Assembly: GCA_018697675.1 (NCBI GenBank)
Contig: JABINC010000002.1
Span: 1 to 42,481 of the forward strand
Source: Candidatus Peregrinibacteria bacterium
GTDB taxonomy: Bacteria > Patescibacteriota > Gracilibacteria > UBA1369 > JABINC01
DNA length: 42,481 nucleotides
Direction: 5' to 3'
In this document: positions 1 through 7,494 of the stretch, in pieces
Layout: every line of letters starts with the position of its first letter
How positions within the stretch are numbered: position 1 is the first letter of the stretch
Made by a program: the position numbers and the translations under genes
Notes under the pieces: model-generated
The model's database searches: none
What the model saw: the letters and a program-made list of their open reading frames with translations, nothing else
Told to the model about the DNA's origin: nothing

Positions 1-121
1 CAACATAAATATCAAAAAAATATTCAGAACAAGCCACTTCCACCTACATATAAATTTAAAGAAAAAATTCTTCAACAAAAGATATTTAAAAAATCTTAGG
101 ACAAAATATCAAATAATCCCC
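1..121. other. AT-rich left edge, no supported gene
   Basis: This stretch lies upstream of the S10 promoter. Frame 1 is open from the edge to a TAG at 97-99 and frame 2 is open much further, so the 3' end of a gene outside the window could lie here. Neither translation resembles a family I recognise, so I leave it uncalled. Confidence 0.3.
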
Positions 122-151
122 TTGACTACAAACTTTTCACTAAACTACAAT
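122..151 (+). promoter_or_regulatory. Sigma-70 type promoter for the S10 leader
   Basis: TTGACT at 122-127 and TACAAT at 146-151 are separated by 18 bases. The -10 box is followed by a GC-rich discriminator (GCGCCC). The same hexamers occur upstream of rplC with a 17-base spacer, which supports both calls. Expected transcript start is near 158. Confidence 0.7.
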
Positions 152-157
152 GCGCCC

Positions 158-262
158 ACAACAAAACGAGGTAACTGCAATGCTTTCAAAGTAATCAGCA
201 CACCTCCTCGCCTACTTCTTCGGAAATGGCGGGACATCCTCAAAACCTACCAAATAAGTTTA
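158..262 (+). promoter_or_regulatory. Structured mRNA leader of rpsJ with C(UUCG)G hairpin
   Basis: CTCGCC at 207-212 can pair with GGCGGG at 228-233 (one U-G pair), enclosing TTC/GAA closed by the very stable C(UUCG)G tetraloop (218-223). An alternative stem pairs CGAGG (167-171) with CCTCG (206-210) and would disrupt the first. ACATCCTC at 234-241 is exactly complementary to GAGGATGT at 266-273 and would open the downstream terminator. A GAGG followed by a 4-codon reading frame (ATG 180, TAA 192-194) could be a leader peptide. The arrangement suggests transcription attenuation; the ligand, perhaps a ribosomal protein, is inference. Confidence 0.5.
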
Positions 263-287
263 ACCGAGGATGTACTCGGTTTTTTTT
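263..287 (+). terminator. Intrinsic terminator or attenuator upstream of rpsJ
   Basis: ACCGAG (263-268) and CTCGGT (275-280) form a 6-bp stem with a 6-base loop, followed directly by seven T (281-287). It lies between the promoter at 122-151 and the rpsJ start at 323. It would therefore stop most transcripts before S10 unless the 234-241/266-273 pairing forms instead. The alternative is that it simply ends a short RNA of about 130 nt. Confidence 0.65.
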
Positions 288-322
288 AAAATTTCACACA
301 TAATAATTTAACCCTATATAAC

Positions 323-637
323 GTGTCACAAAAAATACGTATAAAAATCAGAGCATTCGATTACAAGATAATCGACTCTGCAACACAAACAATTATTGAA
401 AACGCTGAAAATACAGGTGCAATAATTGCAGGACCTATTCCACTACCAACTAAAATCGAGAAGTTCACAGTAAATAAATCTACATTCGTGAACAAAACTT
501 CTCGTGAACAGTTCGAACGCCGAACTCATCAACGTCTGATCGATATTACAGAAACTACTCCAAAAACAATAGATGCTCTGACAAATCTAGCACTCCCAGC
601 AGGTGTAAGTGTAGAAATTAAGATGATCGCTGAATAA
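323..637 (+). CDS. rpsJ: 30S ribosomal protein S10 (uS10)
   Basis: This is a full-length 104-residue S10, a head protein of the small subunit that also serves as NusE in antitermination complexes. The N-terminal [14 protein letters not shown] block and the [12 protein letters not shown] segment are typical of the family. It starts with GTG; no Shine-Dalgarno sequence is visible. In most bacteria S10 opens a long operon with L3. Here it is transcriptionally separated from L3 by an opposing gene that begins at the very next base after its stop codon, and it has its own promoter and leader. Confidence 0.97.
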   Translation: MSQKIRIKIRAFDYKIIDSATQTIIENAENTGAIIAGPIPLPTKIEKFTVNKSTFVNKTSREQFERRTHQRLIDITETTPKTIDALTNLALPAGVSVEIKMIAE

Positions 638-1645
638 TTAGTATCCTCTTTTAGAAGTCCAAAGATCCTCACCATATTGGAGAGGGTCTTTTTTTGAACC
701 ATCAAAGAGCGAGATTAATTCAAATTCAACCTCTGAATGCTTATCAATATTAACCTTAAACATAAGATCATCTCTACTATCATTTAGAGAATTTGCAAAA
801 TAAGTAATATTACTTTCTTTGTCGTAATGATAAAAAGCTGGATACAATTCCTTAATATCTCCTGATCCCCAGAAAACTTTCTTATTCTGAGCAAGAGATA
901 AAATATCTGGGAAAACTTCAGAAATATTATTTCCCTTCAAAATAATATTCTTATAATCAGATGTAGACCAATAAATCATCTTTTCCAGCTCCTCACTCTC
1001 AGAAACCCAAACAAGCTTATGCGTAAAAATAAAAACATTTTTCACTTCAGGATTTCTTTTAGCTTCAGATATTTCACTACGAATAAATTCCAGTTGATCC
1101 TCGGACATACTCGTTAATAAACTATCTCCTGTATCTAAGAAAATAAAATATTCTGAATCTTTTTTAAAAGAACTATAAAATTCGCCAAGGTATTTTTCAT
1201 GAAATGATCGTGCATTTTCTGGGTCAGAAGCCAAAACATCATGATTCCCTATGGAGGCAAAGATTGGCAACTCCAATTCATCTAATACAGTATTTTTAAG
1301 TGCAAAATAATTATCCTCTTCTCCATACATAACACTATCCCCAATAAAAACCATGAATTCAGCTCCCATCTTATTTATATCATCTACAAAAGATACAATT
1401 GAAGATGCAGGAAAAACATTCTTTCTAATTGACCTATCCACCAAAGGAGCCCAAAACCGCGGGGCTCCATATATATGCCCAACAGCCAAAAATGAATAAC
1501 TACCTTCAACAGATTTATGAACACTCTTAATGTTAGCGCCCAAATCTTCTTCAACATTGTCATTTGCACTATAAAGATATGAACAAACCGCTCCAAGCAA
1601 GAATATTCCCAATACAACAACTAAATTTAATATATATTTCTTCAT
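638..1645 (-). CDS. Membrane-anchored calcineurin-like metallophosphoesterase homolog, possibly degenerate
   Basis: The 335-residue product has a hydrophobic N-terminal segment (about residues 5-26) that should anchor it, with the remainder outside. A metallophosphoesterase-like core follows: GDSVMYG and GNHD match the central metal-binding blocks, and FTHK may be the next histidine block. The first block reads VGHIYG where families usually have D-x-H, and the usual GHxH near the end reads GSGD. Key metal ligands therefore seem missing, so activity is doubtful. It is convergent with rpsJ with zero spacing and splits S10 from the L3 operon. Substrate unknown. Confidence 0.6.
   Translation of the reverse strand: MKKYILNLVVVLGIFLLGAVCSYLYSANDNVEEDLGANIKSVHKSVEGSYSFLAVGHIYGAPRFWAPLVDRSIRKNVFPASSIVSFVDDINKMGAEFMVFIGDSVMYGEEDNYFALKNTVLDELELPIFASIGNHDVLASDPENARSFHEKYLGEFYSSFKKDSEYFIFLDTGDSLLTSMSEDQLEFIRSEISEAKRNPEVKNVFIFTHKLVWVSESEELEKMIYWSTSDYKNIILKGNNISEVFPDILSLAQNKKVFWGSGDIKELYPAFYHYDKESNITYFANSLNDSRDDLMFKVNIDKHSEVEFELISLFDGSKKDPLQYGEDLWTSKRGY
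664..695 (+). terminator. Intrinsic terminator for rpsJ inside the opposing gene
   Basis: GATCCTC (664-670) pairs with GAGGGTC (682-688, one G-U), and CCA/TGG (672-674/678-680) extends the stem. Seven T follow (689-695). It lies 27 bases past the rpsJ stop, within the last codons of the minus-strand metallophosphoesterase gene, so one stretch serves as terminator on one strand and coding sequence on the other. Confidence 0.75.
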
Positions 1646-1762
1646 TCAAATGTTTACGAATCCAGGAAGTATAACACAAAAACTATACTAATTCATCCTC
1701 AACAACTTGCCTTAATTCAAAAATAAATGCCTAATATGCTCCCACGGAACTTGAAAAAAGCC

Positions 1763-1791
1763 TTGACTCTACCATTTGCGATCCCTACAAT
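1763..1791 (+). promoter_or_regulatory. Main promoter of the rplC ribosomal operon
   Basis: TTGACT (1763-1768) and TACAAT (1786-1791) are separated by 17 bases, a near-consensus sigma-70 promoter. The discriminator is GC-rich (ACGCGGG), a feature that in other bacteria goes with growth-rate or ppGpp control of ribosomal promoters. Expected start is near 1798. Confidence 0.8.
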
Positions 1792-1796
1792 ACGCG

Positions 1797-1874
1797 GGCC
1801 CCTTAAAAAAGGGCCAAAAAACAATGTTAGTCCGCTAGTATAAGCGGATAAGGTGGAGGCTCCCAACACTGGGA
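1797..1874 (+). promoter_or_regulatory. Structured 5' leader of rplC with three hairpins
   Basis: Three stems lie in series: GGCCC/GGGCC (1797-1801/1811-1815), a perfect TCCGCT/AGCGGA (1831-1836/1843-1848), and a perfect TCCCA/TGGGA (1861-1865/1870-1874). The sequence between the last two, AAGGTGGAGGC, is purine-rich. There is no T tract, so it is not a terminator. A leader of about 120 nt with compact hairpins fits a ribosomal-protein autoregulatory site, but I do not recognise a known class. Confidence 0.5.
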
Positions 1875-1916
1875 ATAAATAACAAGACCAAAACCTACAG
1901 TTCTAACCTCTATACT

Positions 1917-2495
1917 ATGATAGGTATAATCGGGAAAAAATTAGGTATGACTCGTGTCATCCAGGACGATGGTCGTGTGATCCCAGTCACAGTTGTTCAG
2001 TGCCTACCAAATGTGGTAACGCAAGTGAAGACTGCTGATAAAGATGGATATCCGGCGCTAGTACTTGGGTTTAATGCGTTGAAAAAACCTACGAAAAACA
2101 AGAAATACCATGTAAAAAAGGAATTTCAAACAGAAGACGCCCTTGAAAAAGGTGCTGAAATAAAAGTAGATATCTTCGAAGAAGGAGATAAGGTGAGGAT
2201 AAGTGGAATTTCTAAAGGTAAAGGTTTCCAAGGTGTGATAAAGAGATATAACTTCTCGAGGGGTCCTGAAACTCATGGATCTCATCACCACAGAAGACCT
2301 GGTTCAATCGGAGCCTGTGCTAAACCTGGACGAGTCCACAAAGGTAAAAAATTACCTGGACGAATGGGTACTGACAAAACCACTTTAAGAGACTGTATGG
2401 TCGTACACATAGATTCAGAGGATAATTTGATTGCTATAAAGGGATCTCTCCCTGGGGCAAAAAACTCAATAATCACAATAACAAAACAAGGATAA
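1917..2495 (+). CDS. rplC: 50S ribosomal protein L3 (uL3)
   Basis: The product is 192 residues, slightly shorter than the usual 205-210. It opens with the typical IGIIGKKLGMTRV block and contains the central GKGFQGVIKR and GPETHGSHHHRRPGSIG segments that reach the peptidyl-transferase centre. It is the first gene of the long plus-strand operon after the leader. The start is preceded by CTCTATACT with no Shine-Dalgarno sequence. Confidence 0.98.
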   Translation: MIGIIGKKLGMTRVIQDDGRVIPVTVVQCLPNVVTQVKTADKDGYPALVLGFNALKKPTKNKKYHVKKEFQTEDALEKGAEIKVDIFEEGDKVRISGISKGKGFQGVIKRYNFSRGPETHGSHHHRRPGSIGACAKPGRVHKGKKLPGRMGTDKTTLRDCMVVHIDSEDNLIAIKGSLPGAKNSIITITKQG

Positions 2496-2498
2496 TAA

Positions 2499-3131
2499 AT
2501 GGCAAAAGCTACTCTTTACAATCAGAAAGGAGAGAAAAAAGGAGACGTCACTCTAAATAAAGAGATGTTCGAAGTCCCTATGAACGAAGCTCTTATAAAA
2601 AGAATGCTTCAATACCAAATGAACAATGCTCGTCAATCAACCGCTCATACAAAGACTCGTGGAGAAGTAAGGGGTGGTGGGCGAAAACCATTCAGACAAA
2701 AAGGTACGGGATCTGCTCGTCAGGGTACGATTCGTGCCCCACACATGCGTGGAGGTGGAGTAATATTTGGCCCTAGAAATACTAGAAATTTCTCAGAAAT
2801 GATGCCGCGCAAACAAAGAAGAAAGGCGCTATTCATAGCTCTATCTCAAGCGGCTGCAGACGGAAAAATACTAGCTATCGATAAATACGAAGGGGAAGTA
2901 AAAACAAAGGGTTTCGCAGCAATGCTAAAAGCTCTACCAGTCGAAAGAAACTACCTAGTAGTAATCCCGGGGAAATCTGAAGCAGTGCAGAAATCAAGTG
3001 CAAACATTTCAAATGCAAAGACTATACTTGCAAATTATCTAAACGTATTCGATGTCATGAAATACAAAAATATAATTTTCATCGGAGACGCATTAAAAAA
3101 GACCGAAGAAGTATTTTTATCTAAAAAGTAA
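2499..3131 (+). CDS. rplD: 50S ribosomal protein L4 (uL4)
   Basis: This 210-residue L4 has the family's extended loop (about residues 50-90) that lines the exit tunnel, with the TRGEVRGGGRKPFRQKGTG signature. In Gammaproteobacteria L4 represses its own operon through the S10 leader; whether that holds here is unknown, and S10 is on a separate transcript. It follows rplC by 3 bases, and its stop overlaps the ATG of rplW by one base. Confidence 0.97.
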   Translation: MAKATLYNQKGEKKGDVTLNKEMFEVPMNEALIKRMLQYQMNNARQSTAHTKTRGEVRGGGRKPFRQKGTGSARQGTIRAPHMRGGGVIFGPRNTRNFSEMMPRKQRRKALFIALSQAAADGKILAIDKYEGEVKTKGFAAMLKALPVERNYLVVIPGKSEAVQKSSANISNAKTILANYLNVFDVMKYKNIIFIGDALKKTEEVFLSKK

Positions 3132-3427
3132 TGGATTTAACAACCTACACAACATTATTGGCTCCAGTAGTAAGTGAAAAAAGCTCTAAAATGGCTGAAG
3201 AAGGAAAATATTCTTTCTACATCAGCCCAAGGGCTACAAAGATCAATGTGAAAAATGCTGTCAAAAGAATTTACGGAGCAGAAGTAGAGAAGGTGAACAT
3301 TGTAAAGTCACCCTCTAAAAGCAGATGGGGTAAAGGTAGGAAGTTAGTAACGAAAAGAGATGCGAGGGTGAAAGCTATCGTAACTATAAAAGACAAAAAA
3401 ACTATCGATATAAATAATATCAAATAA
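3131..3427 (+). CDS. rplW: 50S ribosomal protein L23 (uL23)
   Basis: A 98-residue L23, the exit-site protein that docks trigger factor and SRP. The N-terminal LLAPVVSEKSSKMAEEGKY and central NVKNAVKRIYGAEVEKVN are typical. Start and stop each overlap the neighbouring genes by one base (TAATG), indicating translational coupling with rplD and rplB. Confidence 0.97.
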   Translation: MDLTTYTTLLAPVVSEKSSKMAEEGKYSFYISPRATKINVKNAVKRIYGAEVEKVNIVKSPSKSRWGKGRKLVTKRDARVKAIVTIKDKKTIDINNIK

Positions 3428-4260
3428 TGGTAAGAGTATTAAAACCAACAACACCGGGAAGAAGAAAAATGAGTTTTCCAGACTTTTCATCTCTTACGAA
3501 AGGTGCAAAGCCTCTAAAAAGATTACTTGCTCCAAAAACGAGAACTTCTGGTCGAAATAACAAAGGTACGATAACTATACGACACAGAGGTGGGGGACAC
3601 GCTAGGCACTACCGAATGATTGATTTCAATAGAGTGGAGAAAAATGGTGTTCCAGGAAAGATAACATCTGTGGAATACGATCCAAATAGAACTGCATTTA
3701 TAATGCTTGTTACATATAAAGATGGAGATAAGAGATATCACATATTGCCAGAGGGCAAAAAAGAAGGAGATGAGATAATTACAGCGGAAAAAGCAAAGGT
3801 CAAGCCAGGAAACAGAATGATGCTCAAAAATATTCCGGTTGGATACTCAATTTACAATATTGAGATGAAGATAGGAAAAGGTGGTCAGATCGTAAGATCG
3901 GCCGGAGCATCGGCAAAATTGACTTCATTGGAAGGTCAATACGCTCAAGTACAACTTCCATCGTCAGAAATTCGACTAGTTCCAAAGGAGGCTTACGCGA
4001 CTATCGGAGTAGTGAGCAATGCGGATCATTCAAATGTAAGAATTGGTCAAGCTGGAAGAAAGCGACGAATGGGTAAAAGACCTCAGGTAAGAGGTAAGGC
4101 GATGAATCCATGCGATCACCCACATGGTGGTGGAGAGGGAGGATGTCCAATTGGAATGAAATATCCTAAAACTCCTTGGGGAGCTCCAGCTCTTGGAAAA
4201 AAGACTAGAAGGAACAAAAGTACTAATAAGTGGATATTAAAACGCCGAACAAAGAAATAA
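3427..4260 (+). CDS. rplB: 50S ribosomal protein L2 (uL2)
   Basis: A full-length 277-residue L2. It has the RNA-binding core with TIRHRGGGHARHYR and the C-terminal NPCDHPHGGGEGG segment whose histidine lies near the peptidyl-transferase centre. The following residues read CPIG, where many bacteria have RNPIG or RAPIG; this is a small variation. It is coupled to rplW by TAATG. Confidence 0.98.
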   Translation: MVRVLKPTTPGRRKMSFPDFSSLTKGAKPLKRLLAPKTRTSGRNNKGTITIRHRGGGHARHYRMIDFNRVEKNGVPGKITSVEYDPNRTAFIMLVTYKDGDKRYHILPEGKKEGDEIITAEKAKVKPGNRMMLKNIPVGYSIYNIEMKIGKGGQIVRSAGASAKLTSLEGQYAQVQLPSSEIRLVPKEAYATIGVVSNADHSNVRIGQAGRKRRMGKRPQVRGKAMNPCDHPHGGGEGGCPIGMKYPKTPWGAPALGKKTRRNKSTNKWILKRRTKK

Positions 4261-4284
4261 TATCAATTATTAACTCATAAAAGC

Positions 4285-4557
4285 ATGTCACGAAGTTCGA
4301 AAAAAGGACCTTATGTAGACCCACGACTCATGAAAAAAGTCATGGAAATGAATGCACGAGGAGAAAAAAAAGTAATAAAGACATGGTCTAGAAAATGCGA
4401 TATTGCTCCAGAATTCATTAATCACACATTTGCAGTACACAACGGTAAAAAACACATTCCAGTATTTGTATCTGATCAAATGGTAGGCCACAAACTAGGT
4501 GAATTCGCACCTACTCGTATATGGAAAGGACATGCCGGACAAAGAAGGGGTAAATAA
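4285..4557 (+). CDS. rpsS: 30S ribosomal protein S19 (uS19)
   Basis: A 90-residue S19 beginning [18 protein letters not shown], with the typical [18 protein letters not shown] and [11 protein letters not shown] segments. It forms the S13-S19 pair in the head of the small subunit. It follows rplB by 24 bases in the usual order. Confidence 0.98.
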   Translation: MSRSSKKGPYVDPRLMKKVMEMNARGEKKVIKTWSRKCDIAPEFINHTFAVHNGKKHIPVFVSDQMVGHKLGEFAPTRIWKGHAGQRRGK

Positions 4558-4590
4558 GCAACAAATTAATAATCTATTCAAATCCAAAGG

Positions 4591-4920
4591 ATGAAAGCAC
4601 ATCTAAAACAAGTTAGAATCAGTCCAAAGAAAATGAACTTGGTAGCAAGTATTGTCAGGGGCAAAAGCGTAGACAAGGCATTAGAAACATTGAAGTTCAT
4701 GCCAAAAAAAGGTGCTGATATACTTTATAAAGTAATTGCATCCGCTGCAGCAAATGCAGAGCATAACTTCAAACAAGACGCTTCAAAACTAATGATAGAA
4801 GAAATAATTGTAAATGAGGGGACGACTTACAAACGAAGACAGCCGGTATCAAGAGGTCGTTCGCATCCAATCCTGAAGCGGACAAGTCATGTGACAGTCC
4901 GAGTAAATGTGTCTGAATAG
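4591..4920 (+). CDS. rplV: 50S ribosomal protein L22 (uL22)
   Basis: A 109-residue L22 that contributes the beta-hairpin lining the exit tunnel. VRISPKKMNLVASIVRGKSVDKA is the N-terminal signature and the RGRSHPILKRTSHVTV hairpin is near the end. AAAGG abuts the ATG, too close to act as a normal Shine-Dalgarno sequence. Confidence 0.97.
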   Translation: MKAHLKQVRISPKKMNLVASIVRGKSVDKALETLKFMPKKGADILYKVIASAAANAEHNFKQDASKLMIEEIIVNEGTTYKRRQPVSRGRSHPILKRTSHVTVRVNVSE

Positions 4921-4937
4921 ACACTTTACTCTCAAAA

Positions 4938-4950
4938 CGACCGAAGGTCG
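4938..4950 (+). promoter_or_regulatory. Small perfect hairpin between rplV and rpsC
   Basis: CGACC (4938-4942) and GGTCG (4946-4950) enclose GAA. No T tract follows, so it may mark an mRNA processing or stability site rather than a terminator. Confidence 0.35.
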
Positions 4951-4990
4951 AAATGAAAAAATACATAATTTCAATTAATAAGAATAAAGA

Positions 4991-5635
4991 ATGGGTCAAA
5001 AAGTAAATCCAAAAAGTTTTAGAATCGGTATAAATTGCACATGGGACTCTATGTGGTATGCCGACAAAAAGAACTACAAGAAGTTCCTTCATGAGGACTT
5101 CGCGATAAGAAAGTTCTTGGGGAAATTGCTTAAAGATTCTTCTGTATCAAAGATCGGTATCCTCCGAAGTGCAAATCAAGCAACGATTAATATTCACACT
5201 GGAAAACCAGGATTGATTATCGGAAGGCAGGGGCAAGGAATCGAAAAAGTTAAAGATAAGCTATTCAAAGAATTTGATCAAAATTTCATTATCAATATTA
5301 AAGAAGTCCGAAAACCTGAGTTAGATGCAACATTAATAGCTGACTCAATAGCGAGGCAAGTTGAAAGGCGTATCCCATATCGAAGGGCCGCCAAGGGAGC
5401 GCTTCAAAAAGCTATGGAGATGGGCGCAAAAGGAGTGAAAATATTTGTAGCAGGACGTTTGAATGGAGTGGAAATTGCAAGAAGTGAATTCTTCAAAGAT
5501 GGTAATATTCCTCTTCATACACTGAGATCAGACATCGATTACGCGATATCAAGAGCTGGAACGACTTACGGAGTCATCGGAATCAAGGTATGGATATATA
5601 AAGGAGAATTGTTTGACAAGAAGAAGGTCGCCTAA
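4991..5635 (+). CDS. rpsC: 30S ribosomal protein S3 (uS3)
   Basis: A 214-residue S3 of the mRNA entry site and helicase region. It starts MGQKVNPKSFRIGI, contains the type II KH domain with GKPGLIIGRQGQGIEKV, and has the C-terminal RIPYRRAAKGALQKAMEMGAKG block. The stop codon sits in the loop of a CGCC-TAAA-GGCG hairpin (5629-5640). Confidence 0.98.
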   Translation: MGQKVNPKSFRIGINCTWDSMWYADKKNYKKFLHEDFAIRKFLGKLLKDSSVSKIGILRSANQATINIHTGKPGLIIGRQGQGIEKVKDKLFKEFDQNFIINIKEVRKPELDATLIADSIARQVERRIPYRRAAKGALQKAMEMGAKGVKIFVAGRLNGVEIARSEFFKDGNIPLHTLRSDIDYAISRAGTTYGVIGIKVWIYKGELFDKKKVA

Positions 5636-5640
5636 AGGCG
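5629..5640 (+). promoter_or_regulatory. Hairpin with the rpsC stop codon in its loop
   Basis: CGCC (5629-5632) pairs with GGCG (5637-5640) and the loop TAAA contains the rpsC TAA. TTTAAG follows, not a proper U tract. It is likely an mRNA end-protection or processing element rather than a full terminator, since rplP follows 95 bases later in the same operon. Confidence 0.3.
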
Positions 5641-5729
5641 TTTAAGTCTTCAACTGAAATAATAATAAATAAATATATATATAACATTAATATCCTCTAG
5701 CTAGGACATTAAAACTAACTATTAGACTC

Positions 5730-6143
5730 ATGCTAGTACCACGAAGATATAAACATCGAAAGCAGCACAGACTTAGAGGAAGCTTTAAAGGGAAAGCTAT
5801 GCGAGGAAGTTTAATTTCATTCGGGAAATATGGTCTAAAAGCTATGGAAATCGCAGAAATTAATTCAAGACAGATAGAGGCAGGGCGACGAGCAATTACT
5901 AGATACATCAAACGTGGAGGTAAGGTATGGATTAGAATATTCCCAGACAAGCCAGTCACTCAAAAAGCAGCAGAGGTACCAATGGGATCTGGAAAAGGAT
6001 CTGTTGAATACTACGCAGCGCTAGTAAAGCCTGGAACTATGATATACGAACTGGATGGAGTGGATGAAGATGTTGCAAGAAGCGCTCTAAAAAGAGCTGC
6101 TCAAAAACTACCAATCAAATGTAAAATAGTCGTAGCTCAATAA
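5730..6143 (+). CDS. rplP: 50S ribosomal protein L16 (uL16)
   Basis: A 137-residue L16 beginning [17 protein letters not shown], with the usual [27 protein letters not shown] core and the MGSGKG loop near the A-site tRNA. The start is preceded by ATTAGACTC, one member of the pre-start motif family seen through this operon. Confidence 0.98.
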   Translation: MLVPRRYKHRKQHRLRGSFKGKAMRGSLISFGKYGLKAMEIAEINSRQIEAGRRAITRYIKRGGKVWIRIFPDKPVTQKAAEVPMGSGKGSVEYYAALVKPGTMIYELDGVDEDVARSALKRAAQKLPIKCKIVVAQ

Positions 6144-6165
6144 ATTCCTTACAAACAAACTAATT

Positions 6166-6390
6166 ATGAAAACTATAGCTGAACTAAAAAAATTAAGTGA
6201 AAAAGATTTCTACAAAGAACTCGAAAAGGCTCAAAGAACAGTAATGAAACTTACATTTGAAGCAAGAACTGGCCAATTATCAGGTGCTCATAAACTGCGT
6301 AATGCAGGAAACTATATAGCACAAATCAATATGGTAGCAGGAATGCGAAAAAACCAAGTGATGGAAGCTACAGAATCTAAGAAGAAATAA
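6166..6390 (+). CDS. rpmC: 50S ribosomal protein L29 (uL29)
   Basis: A 74-residue helical L29 at the exit site. It begins MKTIAELKKLSEKDFYKELEK and carries the LRNAGNYIAQI segment in place of the common R.VRR.IARI. It sits between L16 and S17 as in most bacteria. Confidence 0.93.
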   Translation: MKTIAELKKLSEKDFYKELEKAQRTVMKLTFEARTGQLSGAHKLRNAGNYIAQINMVAGMRKNQVMEATESKKK

Positions 6391-6418
6391 TTAAAAAAAC
6401 TTATAATAATAAAAGGCA

Positions 6419-6667
6419 ATGAGAAGTAAAAAAGGAACAATCATAAAAAAGACGGAGAAAACTTTAAATGTAGAAGTACATGCTTACAAGGTACATCCAA
6501 AATACAAGAAAAAGTACCGAACGACTAATAAGTTTCTGGTTCACAATCCTGAGAATAAATATGAAGTAGGAGACACTATTACATTCTACGAAACAAAGCC
6601 AATCAGTAAAAGAAAATGTTGGCATGTAGAATTGCCCACTAGCGAGCCAAAGGCGAGCGCTAAATAA
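6419..6667 (+). CDS. rpsQ: 30S ribosomal protein S17 (uS17)
   Basis: An 82-residue OB-fold protein that binds 16S rRNA early in assembly. The segment HPKYKKKYRTTNKFLVHNPENKYEVGD matches S17 (usually HP.YGK..R...K...HDE.N...GD), followed by ETKPISKRKCWHV. The common N-terminal extension is missing, giving a compact form. Confidence 0.93.
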   Translation: MRSKKGTIIKKTEKTLNVEVHAYKVHPKYKKKYRTTNKFLVHNPENKYEVGDTITFYETKPISKRKCWHVELPTSEPKASAK

Positions 6668-6698
6668 AAATATCAATCAATAACTATCATACGAAGTA

Positions 6699-7076
6699 AT
6701 GATACAAGCAGAAAGTTACATAAAGGTTGCAGATAACACCGGAGCAAAATATGCAAAGGTGATCAAAGTACTTGGAGGTTCGAAAAGACGCTACGCAAGT
6801 ATAGGTGATCTAGTTGTCGTAAGTGTGAAAGAAGCTTCTCCAAAAGGAGTAGTAAAAAAGAAAAGCGTCCAGAAAGGAGTGGTAGTTAGAACTAGAAAGG
6901 AAATTGGAAGAAAGGATGGTTCTTATATAAGGTTTGATGATAACGCAATTGTAATTGTCTCAATAGCAAAAGGAGAAGTTCAACCAAAAGGAACTCGTGT
7001 ATTTGGCCCAATTGCAAGAGAAATAAGAGATCGCGGTTATCAAAAAATAGTATCTCAGGCACCGGACGTGCTGTAA
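6699..7076 (+). CDS. rplN: 50S ribosomal protein L14 (uL14)
   Basis: A 125-residue L14 with the [17 protein letters not shown] start, the [23 protein letters not shown] loop and the [24 protein letters not shown] end. It binds near the factor site and contacts L19. It is in canonical order between S17 and L24. Confidence 0.98.
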   Translation: MIQAESYIKVADNTGAKYAKVIKVLGGSKRRYASIGDLVVVSVKEASPKGVVKKKSVQKGVVVRTRKEIGRKDGSYIRFDDNAIVIVSIAKGEVQPKGTRVFGPIAREIRDRGYQKIVSQAPDVL

Positions 7077-7088
7077 TCAATTATTGTT

Positions 7089-7451
7089 ATGAAAATTAAA
7101 AAAGACGACACAATTAGAGTAGTTGCCGGAAAGGACAAGGGTAAGGATGGAAAAGTCCTAAGCACTATAAGTAAGAAGCAAAAGGTAGTCATAGAAGGAG
7201 TTAATATAAGAACTCGACATATCAAGAAAACTTCTCAACAAGCAGGGCAAATAGTTAAATATCCTGCTCCAATACATGTTTCAAACGTTATGATCTTAGA
7301 TCCAAAAGATAGTAAACCAACAAAAATTGGATATTCTATAGGAAAAGATCGTAAGAAACTCCGAATATCAAAACGCTCAGGAGAGGTGTTGGATAGCAAG
7401 TCAGCTAAGGCAAAAACTGCTAAGAAAGCTGCCCCTAAGAAAACGAAATAA
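7089..7451 (+). CDS. rplX: 50S ribosomal protein L24 (uL24)
   Basis: A 120-residue L24 with the KOW motif KIKKDDTIRVVAGKDKGKDGKV that initiates large-subunit assembly, and a GVNIRTRHIK segment. A lysine/alanine-rich tail (about residues 98-120, KSAKAKTAKKAAPKKTK) is added beyond the globular part. Confidence 0.96.
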   Translation: MKIKKDDTIRVVAGKDKGKDGKVLSTISKKQKVVIEGVNIRTRHIKKTSQQAGQIVKYPAPIHVSNVMILDPKDSKPTKIGYSIGKDRKKLRISKRSGEVLDSKSAKAKTAKKAAPKKTK

Positions 7452-7481
7452 AATTCATATATCTAACTAAATATTAAAACT

Positions 7482-7494
7482 AAGTACTCGACTA
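7482..7494 (+). promoter_or_regulatory. Pre-start motif of rplE
   Basis: AAGTACTCGACT (7482-7493) ends one base before the ATG at 7495. The identical 12-mer precedes rpsN, and 11 of its 12 bases precede adk. It does not resemble a Shine-Dalgarno sequence. Confidence 0.45.

Noticed and set aside
2-289. Open frame of 95 sense codons on the plus strand ending in TAA at 287-289
   Set aside because: It has no start codon near its beginning (only an internal TTG), its translation resembles nothing I know, and it runs through a strong promoter, a UUCG hairpin and the T tract of a terminator. It could be the tail of a gene starting outside the window, but the regulatory reading explains more.
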